A stretch of 64,000 nucleotides of DNA from Glandiceps talaboti. Its lineage: Eukaryota > Hemichordata > Enteropneusta > Spengelidae. The translations under genes and the position numbers were made by a program. Below the pieces are notes generated by a model that had not been told where the DNA came from, did not search any database, and was given only the letters and a program-made list of their open reading frames with translations. Below are positions 23,901 through 38,900 of this stretch, one piece after another (the first letter of the stretch is position 1; the number at the start of each line of letters is the position of its first letter). The stretch is taken from contig NC_135551.1 of NCBI RefSeq assembly GCF_964340395.1, forward strand, positions 1,424,001-1,488,000, read 5' to 3'.

Positions 23901-26900
23901 ACCACATTACTATGGAAACTGATGGTTAAAGTACCAGTAAGTAGAACACTAGGTATGTGTTCTCCTCATACCACATTACTATAGAAACTGATAGTTAAAG
24001 TACCAGTAAGTAGAATACTAGGTATGTGTTCTCCTCATAGCACATTACTATGGAAACTGGTGGTTAAAGTACCAGTAAGTAGAATACTAGGTATGTGTTC
24101 TCCTCATAGCACATTACTATAGAAACTGATGGTTAAAGTACCAGTAAGTAGAATACTAGGTATGTGTTCTCCTCATAGCACATTACTATAGAAACTGATG
24201 GTTAAAGTACCAGTAAGTAGAATACTAGGTATGCATTCTCCTCATAGCACATACTATAGAAACTGATGGTTAAAGTACCAGTAAGTAGAACACTAGGTAT
24301 GTGTTCTCCTCATAGCACATACTATAGAAACTGATGGTTAAAGTACCAGTAAGTAGAATACTAGGTATGCGTTCTCCTCATAACACATTACTATAGAAAC
24401 TGATGGTTAAAGTACCAGTAAGTAGAATACTAGGTATGCGTTCTCCTCATAGCACATACTATAGAAACTGATGGTTAAAGTACCAGTAAGTAGAATACTA
24501 GGTATGCATTCTCCTCATAGCACATACTATAGAAACTGATGGTTAAAGTACCAGTAAGTAGAATACTAGGTATGCGTTCTCCTCATAGCACATTACTATA
24601 GAAACTGATGGTTAAAGTACCAGTAAGTAGAATACTAGGTATGCATTCTCCTCATAGCACATACTATAGAAACTGATGGTTAAAGTACCAGTAAGTAGAA
24701 TACTAGGTATGCGTTCTCCTCATAGCACATACTATAGAAACTGATGGTTAAAGTACCAGTAAGTAGAATACTAGGTATGCATTCTCCTCATAGCACATAC
24801 TATAGAAACTGATGGTTAAAGTACCAGTAAGTAGAATACTAGGTATGTGTTCTCCTCATAGCACATTACTATAGAAACTGATGGTTAAAGTACCAGTAAG
24901 TAGAATACTAGGTATGTGTTCTCCTCATAGCACATTACTATAGAAACTGATGGTTAAAGTACCAGTAAGTAGAATACTAGGTATGTGTTCTCCTCATAGC
25001 ACATTACTATAGAAACTGATGGTTAAAGTACCAGTAAGTAGAATACTAGGTATGTGTTCTCCTCATAGCACATTACTATAGAAACTGATGGTTAAAGTAC
25101 CAGTAAGTAGAATACTAGGTATGTGTTCTCCTCATAGCACATTACTATAGAAACTGATGGTTAAAGTACCAGTAAGTAGAATACTAGGTATGTGTTCTCC
25201 TCATAGCACATTACTATAGAAACTGATGGTTAAAGTACCAGTAAGTAGTATACTAGGTATGTGTTCTCCTCATAGCACAGTACTATAGAAACTGATGGTT
25301 AAAGTACCAGTAAGTAGAATACTAGGTATGTGTTCTCCTCATAGCACATTACTATAGAAACTGATGGTTAAAGTACCAGTAAGTAGAATACTAGGTATGT
25401 GTTCTCCTCATAGCACAGTACTATAGAAACTGATGGTTAAAGTACCAGTAAGTAGAATACAAGGTATGCGTTCTCCTCATACCACATTACTATAGAAACT
25501 GATGGTTAAAGTACCAGTAAGTAGAACACTAGGTATGTGTTCTCCTCATAGCACATTACTATAGAAACTGATGGTTAAAGTACCAGTAAGTAGAATACTA
25601 GGTATGCATTCTCCTCATAGCACATACTATAGAAACTGATGGTTAAAGTACCAGTAAGTAGAATACTAGGTATGTGTTCTCCTCATAGCACATACTATAG
25701 AAACTAATGGTTAAAGTACCAGTAAGTAGAATACTAGGTATGCGTTCTCCTCATACCACATACTATAGAAACTGATGGTTAAAGTACCAGTAAGTAGAAT
25801 ACTAGGTATGTGTTCTCCTCATAGCACATTACTATAGAAACTGATGGTTAAAGTACCAGTAAGTAGAATACTAGGTATGCATTCTCCTCATAGCACATTA
25901 CTATAGAAACTGATGGTTAAAGTACCAGTAAGTAGAATACTAGGTATGCGTTCTCCTCATAGCACATACTATAGAAACTGATGGTTAAAGTACCAGTAAG
26001 TAGAATACTAGGTATGCGTTCTCCTCATAGCACATTACTATAGAAACTGATGGTTAAAGTACCAGTAAGTAGAATACTAGGTATGCATTCTCCTCATAGC
26101 ACATTACTATAGAAACTGATGGTTAAAGTACCAGTAAGTAGAATACTAGGTATGTGTTCTCCTCATAGCACATTACTATAGAAACTGATGGTTAAAGTAC
26201 CAGTAAGTAGAATACTAGGTATGCATTCTCCTCATAGCACATACTATAGAAACTGATGGTTAAAGTACCAGTAAGTAGAATACTAGGTATGCATTCTCCT
26301 CATAGCACATTACTATAGAAACTGATGGTTAAAGTACCAGTAAGTAGAATACTAGGTATGCATTCTCCTCATAGCACATTACTATAGAAACTGATGGTTA
26401 AAGTACCAGTAAGTAGAATACTAGGTATGCATTCTCCTCATAGCACATTACTATAGAAACTGATGGTTAAAGTACCAGTAAGTAGAATACTAGGTATGCG
26501 TTCTCCTCATACCACATTACTATAGAAACTGATGGTTAAAGTACCAGTAAGTAGAATACTAGGTATGTGTTCTCCTCATAGCACATACTATAGAAACTGA
26601 TGGTTAAAGTACCAGTAAGTAGAATACTAGGTATGCATTCTCCTCATAGCACATTACTATAGAAACTGATGGTTAAAGTACCAGTAAGTAGAATACTAGG
26701 TGTGTGTTCTCCTCATACCACATTACTATAGAAACTGATGGTTAAAGTACCAGTAAGTAGAATACTAGGTATGTGTTCTCCTCATAGCACATTACTATAG
26801 AAACTGATGGTTAAAGTACCAGTAAGTAGAATACTAGGTATGCGTTCTCCTCATACCACATTACTACAGAAACTGATGGTTAAAGTACCAGTAAGTAGAA

Positions 26901-29900
26901 TACTAGGTATGCGTTCTCCTCATAGCACATACTATAGAAACTGATGGTTAAAGTACCAGTAAGTAGAATACTAGGTGTGCGTTCTCCTCATAGAACATTA
27001 CTATGGAAACTGATGGTTAAAGTACCAGTAAGTAGAATACTAGGTATGTGTTCTCCTCATAGCACATTACTATAGAAACTGATGGTTAAAGTACCAGTAA
27101 GTAGAATACTAGGTATGTGTTCTCCTCATAGCACATTACTATAGAAACTGATGGTTAAAGTACCAGTAAGTAGAATACTAGGTATGTGTTCTCCTCATAG
27201 CACATTACTATAGAAACTGATGGTTAAAGTACCAGTAAGTAGAATACTAGGTATGTGTTCTCCTCATAGCACATTACTATAGAAACTGATGGTTAAAGTA
27301 CCAGTAAGTAGAATACTAGGTATGCATTCTCCTCATAGCACAGTACTATAGAAACTGATGGTTAAAGTACCAGTAAGTAGAATACTAGGTATGTGTTCTC
27401 CTCATAGCACATTACTATAGAAACTGATGGTTAAAGTACCAGTAAGTAGAATACTAGGTATGTGTTCTCCTCATAGCACATTACTATAGAAACTGATGGT
27501 TAAAGTACCAGTAAGTAGAATACTAGGTATGTGTTCTCCTCATAGCACATTACTATAGAAACTGATGGTTAAAGTACCAGTAAGTAGAATACTAGGTGTG
27601 CGTTCTCCTCATAGAACATTACTATGGAAACTGATGGTTAAAGTACCAGTAAGTAGAATACTAGGTATGTGTTCTCCTCATAGCACATTACTATAGAAAC
27701 TGATGGTTAAAGTACCAGTAAGTAGAATACTAGGTATGTGTTCTCCTCATAGCACATTACTATAGAAACTGATGGTTAAAGTACCAGTAAGTAGAATACT
27801 AGGTATGTGTTCTCCTCATAGCACATACTATAGAAACTGATGGTTAAAGTACCAGTAAGTAGAACACTAGGTATGTGTTCTCCTCATAGCACATTACTAT
27901 AGAAACTGATGGTTAAAGTACCAGTAAGTAGAATACTAGGTATGTGTTCTCCTCATAGCACATTACTATAGAAACTGATGGTTAAAGTACCAGTAAGTAG
28001 AATACTAGGTATGTGTTCTCCTCATACCACATTACTATAGAAACTGATGGTTAAAGTACCAGTAAGTAGAATACTAGGTATGTGTTCTCCTCATAGCACA
28101 TTACTCTGGAAACTGATGGTTAAAGTACCAGTAAGTAGAATACTAGATATGTGTTCTCCTCATAGCACATTACTATAGAAACTGATGGTTAAAGTACCAG
28201 TAAGTAGAATACTAGGTATGTGTTCTCCTCATAGCACATACTATAGAAACTGATGGTTAAAGTACCAGTAAGTAGAATACTAGGTATGTGTTCTCCTCAT
28301 AGCACATTACTATAGAAACTGATGGTTAAAGTACCAGTAAGTAGAATACTAGGTATGCGTTCTCCTCATAGCACATTACTATGGAAACTGATGGTTAAAG
28401 TACCAGTAAGTAGAATACTAGGTATGTGTTCTCCTCATAGCACATTACTATAGAAACTGATGGTTAAAGTACCAGTAAGTAGAATACTAGGTATGCGTTC
28501 TCCTCATAGCACATACTATAGAAACTGATGGTTAAAGTACCAGTAAGTAGAACACTAGGTATGTGTTCTCCTCATAGCACATTACTATAGAAACTGATGG
28601 TTAAAGTACCAGTAAGTAGAATACTAGGTATGTGTTCTCCTCATCATAGCACATTACTATAGAAACTGATGGTTAAAGTACCAGTAAGTAGAATACTAGG
28701 TATGTGTTCTCCTCATAGCACATACTATAGAAACTGATGGTTAAAGTACCAGTAAGTAGAATTCTAGGTATGTGTTCTCCTCATAGCAAATTACTATAGA
28801 AACTGATGGTTAAAGTACCAGTAAGTAGAATACTAGGTATGTGTTCTCCTCATAGCACATACTATAGAAACTGATGGTTAAAGTACCAGTAAGTAGAATG
28901 CTAGGTATGTGTTCTCCTCATAGCACATTACTATAGAAACTGATGGTTAAAGTACCAGTAAGTAGAACACTAGGTATGCGTTCTCCTCATACCACATTAC
29001 TATAGAAACTGATGGTTAAAGTACCAGTAAGTAGAATACTAGGTATGTGTTCTCCTCATAGCACATACTATAGAAACTGATGGTTAAAGTACCAGTAAGT
29101 TGAATACTAGGTATGCATTCTCCTCATAGCACATACTATAGAAACTGATGGTTAACGTACCAGTAAGTAGAATACTAGGTATGTGTTCTCCTCATAGCAC
29201 ATACTAGAGAAACTGATGGTTAAAGTACCAGTAAGTAGAACACTAGGTATGCGTTCTCCTCATAGCACATTACTATAGAAACTGATGGTTAAAGTACCAG
29301 TAAGTAGAATACTAGGTATGCGTTCTCCTCATAGCACATACTATAGAAACTAATGGTTAAAGTACCAGTAAGTAGAATACTAGGTATGCGTTCTCCTCAT
29401 AGCAGATACTATAGAAACTAATGGTTAAAGTACCAGTAAGTAGAATACTAGGTGTGCGTTCTCCACATAGCACATACTATAGAAACTAATGGTTAAAGTA
29501 CCAGTAAGTAGAATACTAGGTATGCGTTCTCCTCATAGCACATACTATAGAAACTAATGGTTAAAGTACCAGTAAGTAGAATACTAGGTATGCGTTCTCC
29601 TCATAGCACATACTATAGAAACTAATGGTTAAAGTACCAGTAAGTAGAATACTAGGTGTGCGTTCTCCTCATAGCACATACTATAGAAACTAATGGTTAA
29701 AGTACCAGTAAGTAGAATACTAGGTATGCGTTCTCCTCATAGCACATACTATAGAAACTAATGGTTAAAGTACCAGTAAGTAGAATACTAGGTATGCGTT
29801 CTCCTCATAGCACATTACTATAGAAACTGATGGTTAAAGTACCAGTAAGTAGAATACTAGGTATGTGTTCTCCTCATAGCACATTATTATAGAAACTGAT

Positions 29901-32900
29901 GGTTAAAGTACCAGTAAGTAGAATACTAGGTGTGCGTTCTCCTCATAGCAGATACTATAGAAACTGATGGTTAAAGTACCAGTAAGTAGAATACTAGGTA
30001 TGCGTTCTCCTCATAGCACATACTATAGAAACTGATGGTTAAAGTACCAGTAAGTAGAATACTAGGTATGTGTTCTCCTCATAGCACATTACTATAGAAA
30101 CTGATGGTTAAAGTACCAGTAAGTAGAATACTAGGTATGCATTCTCCTCATAGCACATTACTATAGAAACTGATGGTTAAAGTACCAGTAAGTAGAATAC
30201 TAGGTATGCATTCTCCTCATAGCACATTACTATAGAAACTGATGGTTAAAGTACCAGTAAGTAGAATACTAGGTATGCGTTCTCCTCATACCACATTACT
30301 ATAGAAACTGATGGTTAAAGTACCAGTAAGTAGAATACTAGGTATGTGTTCTCCTCATAGCACATACTATAGAAACTGATGGTTAAAGTACCAGTAAGTA
30401 GAATACTAGGTATGCATTCTCCTCATAGCACATTACTATAGAAACTGATGGTTAAAGTACCAGTAAGTAGAATACTAGGTGTGTGTTCTCCTCATACCAC
30501 ATTACTATAGAAACTGATGGTTAAAGTACCAGTAAGTAGAATACTAGGTATGTGTTCTCCTCATAGCACATTACTATAGAAACTGATGGTTAAAGTACCA
30601 GTAAGTAGAATACTAGGTATGCGTTCTCCTCATACCACATTACTATAGAAACTGATGGTTAAAGTACCAGTAAGTAGAATACTAGGTATGCGTTCTCCTC
30701 ATAGCACATACTATAGAAACTGATGGTTAAAGTACCAGTAAGTAGAATACTAGGTATGTGTTCTCCTCATAGCACATTACTATAGAAACTGATGGTTAAA
30801 GTACCAGTAAGTAGAATACTAGGTATGTGTTCTCCTCATAGCACATTACTATAGAAACTGATGGTTAAAGTACCAGTAAGTAGAATACTAGGTATGTGTT
30901 CTCCTCATAGCACATTACTATAGAAACTGATGGTTAAAGTACCAGTAAGTAGAATACTAGGTATGTGTTCTCCTCATAGCACATTACTATAGAAACTGAT
31001 GGTTAAAGTACCAGTAAGTAGAATACTAGGTATGCGTTCTCCTCATAGCACATTACTATAGAAACTGATGGTTAAAGTACCAGTAAGTAGAATACTAGGT
31101 ATGCATTCTCCTCATAGCACAGTACTATAGAAACTGATGGTTAAAGTACCAGTAAGTAGAATACTAGGTATGTGTTCTCCTCATAGCACATTACTATAGA
31201 AACTGATGGTTAAAGTACCAGTAAGTAGAATACTAGGTATGCGTTCTCCTCATAGCACATACTATAGAAACTGATGGTTAAAGTACCAGTAAGTAGAACA
31301 CTAGGTATGTGTTCTCCTCATAGCACATTACTATAGAAACTGATGGTTAAAGTACCAGTAAGTAGAATACTAGGTATGTGTTCTCCTCATCATAGCACAT
31401 TACTATAGAAACTGATGGTTAAAGTACCAGTAAGTAGAATACTAGGTATGTGTTCTCCTCATAGCACATACTATAGAAACTGATGGTTAAAGTACCAGTA
31501 AGTAGAATTCTAGGTATGTGTTCTCCTCATAGCAAATTACTATAGAAACTGATGGTTAAAGTACCAGTAAGTAGAATACTAGGTATGTGTTCTCCTCATA
31601 GCACATACTATAGAAACTGATGGTTAAAGTACCAGTAAGTAGAATGCTAGGTATGTGTTCTCCTCATAGCACATTACTATAGAAACTGATGGTTAAAGTA
31701 CCAGTAAGTAGAACACTAGATATGCGTTCTCCTCATACCACATTACTATAGAAACTGATGGTTAAAGTACCAGTAAGTAGAATACTAGGTATGTGTTCTC
31801 CTCATAGCACATACTATAGAAACTGATGGTTAAAGTACCAGTAAGTTGAATACTAGGTATGCATTCTCCTCATAGCACATACTATAGAAACTGATGGTTA
31901 ACGTACCAGTAAGTAGAATACTAGGTATGTGTTCTCCTCATAGCACATACTAGAGAAACTGATGGTTAAAGTACCAGTAAGTAGAACACTAGGTATGCGT
32001 TCTCCTCATAGCACATTACTATAGAAACTGATGGTTAAAGTACCAGTAAGTAGAATACTAGGTATGCGTTCTCCTCATAGCACATACTATAGAAACTAAT
32101 GGTTAAAGTACCAGTAAGTAGAATACTAGGTATGCGTTCTCCTCATAGCAGATACTATAGAAACTAATGGTTAAAGTACCAGTAAGTAGAATACTAGGTG
32201 TGCGTTCTCCACATAGCACATACTATAGAAACTAATGGTTAAAGTACCAGTAAGTAGAATACTAGGTATGCGTTCTCCTCATAGCACATACTATAGAAAC
32301 TAATGGTTAAAGTACCAGTAAGTAGAATACTAGGTATGCGTTCTCCTCATAGCACATACTATAGAAACTAATGGTTAAAGTACCAGTAAGTAGAATACTA
32401 GGTGTGCGTTCTCCTCATAGCACATACTATAGAAACTAATGGTTAAAGTACCAGTAAGTAGAATACTAGGTATGCGTTCTCCTCATAGCACATACTATAG
32501 AAACTAATGGTTAAAGTACCAGTAAGTAGAATACTAGGTATGCGTTCTCCTCATAGCACATTACTATAGAAACTGATGGTTAAAGTACCAGTAAGTAGAA
32601 TACTAGGTATGTGTTCTCCTCATAGCACATTATTATAGAAACTGATGGTTAAAGTACCAGTAAGTAGAATACTAGGTGTGCGTTCTCCTCATAGCAGATA
32701 CTATAGAAACTGATGGTTAAAGTACCAGTAAGTAGAATACTAGGTATGCGTTCTCCTCATAGCACATACTATAGAAACTGATGGTTAAAGTACCAGTAAG
32801 TAGAATACTAGGTATGTGTTCTCCTCATAGCACATTACTATAGAAACTGATGGTTAAAGTACCAGTAAGTAGAATACTAGGTATGCATTCTCCTCATAGC

Positions 32901-35900
32901 ACATTACTATAGAAACTGATGGTTAAAGTACCAGTAAGTAGAATACTAGGTATGCATTCTCCTCATAGCACATTACTATAGAAACTGATGGTTAAAGTAC
33001 CAGTAAGTAGAATACTAGGTATGCGTTCTCCTCATACCACATTACTATAGAAACTGATGGTTAAAGTACCAGTAAGTAGAATACTAGGTATGTGTTCTCC
33101 TCATAGCACATACTATAGAAACTGATGGTTAAAGTACCAGTAAGTAGAATACTAGGTATGCATTCTCCTCATAGCACATTACTATAGAAACTGATGGTTA
33201 AAGTACCAGTAAGTAGAATACTAGGTGTGTGTTCTCCTCATACCACATTACTATAGAAACTGATGGTTAAAGTACCAGTAAGTAGAATACTAGGTATGTG
33301 TTCTCCTCATAGCACATTACTATAGAAACTGATGGTTAAAGTACCAGTAAGTAGAATACTAGGTATGCGTTCTCCTCATACCACATTACTATAGAAACTG
33401 ATGGTTAAAGTACCAGTAAGTAGAATACTAGGTATGCGTTCTCCTCATAGCACATACTATAGAAACTGATGGTTAAAGTACCAGTAAGTAGAATACTAGG
33501 TATGTGTTCTCCTCATAGCACATTACTATAGAAACTGATGGTTAAAGTACCAGTAAGTAGAATACTAGGTATGTGTTCTCCTCATAGCACATTACTATAG
33601 AAACTGATGGTTAAAGTACCAGTAAGTAGAATACTAGGTATGTGTTCTCCTCATAGCACATTACTATAGAAACTGATGGTTAAAGTACCAGTAAGTAGAA
33701 TACTAGGTATGTGTTCTCCTCATAGCACATTACTATAGAAACTGATGGTTAAAGTACCAGTAAGTAGAATACTAGGTATGCGTTCTCCTCATAGCACATT
33801 ACTATAGAAACTGATGGTTAAAGTACCAGTAAGTAGAATACTAGGTATGCATTCTCCTCATAGCACAGTACTATAGAAACTGATGGTTAAAGTACCAGTA
33901 AGTAGAATACTAGGTATGTGTTCTCCTCATAGCACATTACTATAGAAACTGATGGTTAAAGTACCAGTAAGTAGAATACTAGGTATGTGTTCTCCTCATA
34001 GCACATTACTATAGAAACTGATGGTTAAAGTACCAGTAAGTAGAATACTAGGTATGTGTTCTCCTCATAGCACATTACTATAGAAACTGATGGTTAAAGT
34101 ACCAGTAAGTAGAATACTAGGTGTGCGTTCTCCTCATAGAACATTACTATGGTAACTGATGGTTAAAGTACCAGTAAGTAGAATACTAGGTATGTGTTCT
34201 CCTCATAGCACATTACTATAGAAACTGATGGTTAAAGTACCAGTAAGTAGAATACTAGGTATGTGTTCTCCTCATAGCACATTACTATAGAAACTGATGG
34301 TTAAAGTACCAGTAAGTAGAATACTAGGTATGTGTTCTCCTCATAGCACATACTATAGAAACTGATGGTTAAAGTACCAGTAAGTAGAACACTAGGTATG
34401 TGTTCTCCTCATAGCACATTACTATAGAAACTGATGGTTAAAGTACCAGTAAGTAGAATACTAGGTATGTGTTCTCCTCATAGCACATTACTATAGAAAC
34501 TGATGGTTAAAGTACCAGTAAGTAGAATACTAGGTATGTGTTCTCCTCATACCACATTACTATAGAAACTGATGGTTAAAGTACCAGTAAGTAGAATACT
34601 AGGTATGTGTTCTCCTCATAGCACATTACTATGGAAACTGATGGTTAAAGTACCAGTAAGTAGAATACTAGATATGTGTTCTCCTCATAGCACATTACTA
34701 TAGAAACTGATGGTTAAAGTACCAGTAAGTAGAATACTAGGTATGTGTTCTCCTCATAGCACATACTATAGAAACTGATGGTTAAAGTACCAGTAAGTAG
34801 AATACTAGGTATGTGTTCTCCTCATAGCACATTACTATAGAAACTGATGGTTAAAGTACCAGTAAGTAGAATACTAGGTATGCGTTCTCCTCATAGCACA
34901 TTACTATGGAAACTGATGGTTAAAGTACCAGTAAGTAGAATACTAGGTATGTGTTCTCCTCATAGCACATTACTATAGAAACTGATGGTTAAAGTACCAG
35001 TAAGTAGAATACTAGGTATGCGTTCTCCTCATAGCACATACTATAGAAACTGATGGTTAAAGTACCAGTAAGTAGAACACTAGGTATGTGTTCTCCTCAT
35101 AGCACATTACTATAGAAACTGATGGTTAAAGTACCAGTAAGTAGAATACTAGGTATGTGTTCTCCTCATCATAGCACATTACTATAGAAACTGATGGTTA
35201 AAGTACCAGTAAGTAGAATACTAGGTATGTGTTCTCCTCATAGCACATACTATAGAAACTGATGGTTAAAGTACCAGTAAGTAGAATTCTAGGTATGTGT
35301 TCTCCTCATAGCAAATTACTATAGAAACTGATGGTTAAAGTACCAGTAAGTAGAATACTAGGTATGTGTTCTCCTCATAGCACATACTATAGAAACTGAT
35401 GGTTAAAGTACCAGTAAGTAGAATACTAGGTATGTGTTCTCCTCATAGCACATTACTATAGAAACTGATGGTTAAAGTACCAGTAAGTAGAACACTAGGT
35501 ATGCGTTCTCCTCATACCACATTACTATAGAAACTGATGGTTAAAGTACCAGTAAGTAGAATACTAGGTATGTGTTCTCCTCATAGCACATACTATAGAA
35601 ACTGATGGTTAAAGTACCAGTAAGTTGAATACTAGGTATGCATTCTCCTCATAGCACATACTATAGAAACTGATGGTTAACGTACCAGTAAGTAGAATAC
35701 TAGGTATGTGTTCTCCTCATAGCACATACTAGAGAAACTGATGGTTAAAGTACCAGTAAGTAGAACACTAGGTATGCGTTCTCCTCATAGCACATTACTA
35801 TAGAAACTGATGGTTAAAGTACCAGTAAGTAGAATACTAGGTATGCGTTCTCCTCATAGCACATACTATAGAAACTAATGGTTAAAGTACCAGTAAGTAG

Positions 35901-38900
35901 AATACTAGGTATGCGTTCTCCTCATAGCAGATACTATAGAAACTAATGGTTAAAGTACCAGTAAGTAGAATACTAGGTGTGCGTTCTCCTCATAGCACAT
36001 ACTATAGAAACTAATGGTTAAAGTACCAGTAAGTAGAATACTAGGTATGCGTTCTCCTCATAGCACATACTATAGAAACTAATGGTTAAAGTACCAGTAA
36101 GTAGAATACTAGGTATGCGTTCTCCTCATAGCACATACTATAGAAACTAATGGTTAAAGTACCAGTAAGTAGAATACTAGGTGTGCGTTCTCCTCATAGC
36201 ACATACTATAGAAACTAATGGTTAAAGTACCAGTAAGTAGAATACTAGGTATGCGTTCTCCTCATAGCACATACTATAGAAACTAATGGTTAAAGTACCA
36301 GTAAGTAGAATACTAGGTATGCGTTCTCCTCATAGCACATTACTATAGAAACTGATGGTTAAAGTACCAGTAAGTAGAATACTAGGTATGTGTTCTCCTC
36401 ATAGCACATTACTATAGAAACTGATGGTTAAAGTACCAGTAAGTAGAATACTAGGTGTGCGTTCTCCTCATAGCAGATACTATAGAAACTAATGGTTAAA
36501 GTACCAGTAAGTAGAATACTAGGTGTGCGTTCTCCTCATAGCACATACTATAGAAACTAATGGTTAAAGTACCAGTAAGTAGAATACTAGGTATGCGTTC
36601 TCCTCATAGCACATACTATAGAAACTGATGGTTAAAGTACCAGTAAGTAGAATACTAGCTATGCATTCTCCTCATAGCACATTACTATAATATAGAAACT
36701 GATGGTTAAAGTACCAGTAAGTAGAATACTAGGTATGCATTCTCCTCATAGCACATACTATAGAAACTGATGGTTAAAGTACCAGTAAGTAGAATACTAG
36801 GTATGCGTTCTCCTCATAGCACATACTATAGAAACTGATGGTTAAAGTACCAGTAAGTAGAATACTAGGTATGCGTTCTCCTCATAGCACATTACTATAG
36901 AAACTGATGGTTAAAGTATCAGTAAGTAGAATACTAGGTATGCGTTCTCCTCATAGCACATACTATAGAAACTGGTGGTTAAAGTACCAGTAAGTAGAAT
37001 ACTAGGTATGTGTTCTCCTCATAGCACATTACTATAGAAACTGATGGTTAAAGTACCAGTAAGTAGAATACTAGGTATGCATTCTCCTCATAGCACATAC
37101 TATAGAAACTGATGGTTAAAGTACCAGTAAGAAGAATACTAGGTATGCATTCTCCTCATAGCACAGTACTATAGAAACTGATGGTTAAAGTACCAGTAAG
37201 TAGAATACTAGGTATGTGTTCTCCTCATAGCACATTACTATAGAAACTGATGGTTAAAGTACCAGTAAGTAGAATACTAGGTATGCATTCTCCTCATAGC
37301 ACATACTATAGAAATTGATGGTTAAAGTACCAGTAAGTAGAACACTAGGTATGCGTTCTCCTCATACCACATTACTATAGAAACTGATGGTTAAAGTACC
37401 AGTAAGTAGAATACTAGGTATGTGTTCTCCTCATAGCACATACTATAGAAACTGATGGTTAAAGTACCAGTAAGTAGAATACTAGGTATGCATTCTCCTC
37501 ATAGCACATACTATAGAAACTGATGGTTAACGTACCAGTAAGTAGAATACTAGGTATGTGTTCTCCTCATAGCACATACTATAGAAACTGATGGTTAAAG
37601 TACCAGTAAGTAGAACACTAGGTATGCGTTCTCCTCATAGCACATTACTATAGAAACTGATGGTTAAAGTACCAGTAAGTAGAATACTAGGTATGCGTTC
37701 TCCTCATAGCACATACTATAGAAACTAATGGTTAAAGTACCAGTAAGTAGAATACTAGGTATGCGTTCTCCTCATAGCACATTACTATAGAAACTGATGG
37801 TTAAAGTACCAGTAAGTAGAATACTAGGTATGCGTTCTCCTCATAGCACATACTATAGAAACTGATGGTTAAAGTACCAGTAAGTAGAATACTAGGTATG
37901 CGTTCTCCTCATAGCAGATACTATAGAAACTAATGGTTAAAGTACCAGTAAGTAGAATACTAGGTGTGCGTTCTCCTCATAGCACATACTATAGAAACTA
38001 ATGGTTAAAGTACCAGTAAGTAGAATACTAGGTATGCGTTCTCCTCATAGCACATACTATAGAAACTGATGGTTAAAGTACCAGTAAGTAGAATACTAGC
38101 TATGCATTCTCCTCATAGCACATACTATAGAAACTGATGGTTAAAGTACCAGTAAGTAGAATACTAGGTATGCGTTCTCCTCATAGCACATACTATAGAA
38201 ACTGATGGTTAAAGTACCAGTAAGTAGAATACTAGGTATGCGTTCTCCTCATAGCACATTACTATAGAAACTGATGGTTAAAGTATCAGTAAGTAGAATA
38301 CTAGGTATGCGTTCTCCTCATAGCACATACTATAGAAACTGATGGTTAAAGTACCAGTAAGTAGAATACTAGGTATGTGTTCTCCTCATAGCACATTACT
38401 ATAGAAACTGATGGTTAAAGTACCAGTAAGTAGAATACTAGGTATGCATTCTCCTCATAGCACATACTATAGAAACTGATGGTTAAAGTACCAGTAAGTA
38501 GAATACTAGATATGTGTTCTCCTCATAGCACATTACTATAGAAACTGATGGTTAAAGTACCAGTAAGTAGAATACTAGGTATGTGTTCTCCTCATAGCAC
38601 ATACTATAGAAACTGATGGTTAAAGTACCAGTAAGTAGAATACTAGGTATGTGTTCTCCTCATAGCACATTACTATAGAAACTGATGGTTAAAGTACCAG
38701 TAAGTAGAATACTAGGTATGCGTTCTCCTCATAGCACATTACTATGGAAACTGATGGTTAAAGTACCAGTAAGTAGAATACTAGGTATGTGTTCTCCTCA
38801 TAGCACATTACTATAGAAACTGATGGTTAAAGTACCAGTAAGTAGAATACTAGGTATGCGTTCTCCTCATAGCACATACTATAGAAACTGATGGTTAAAG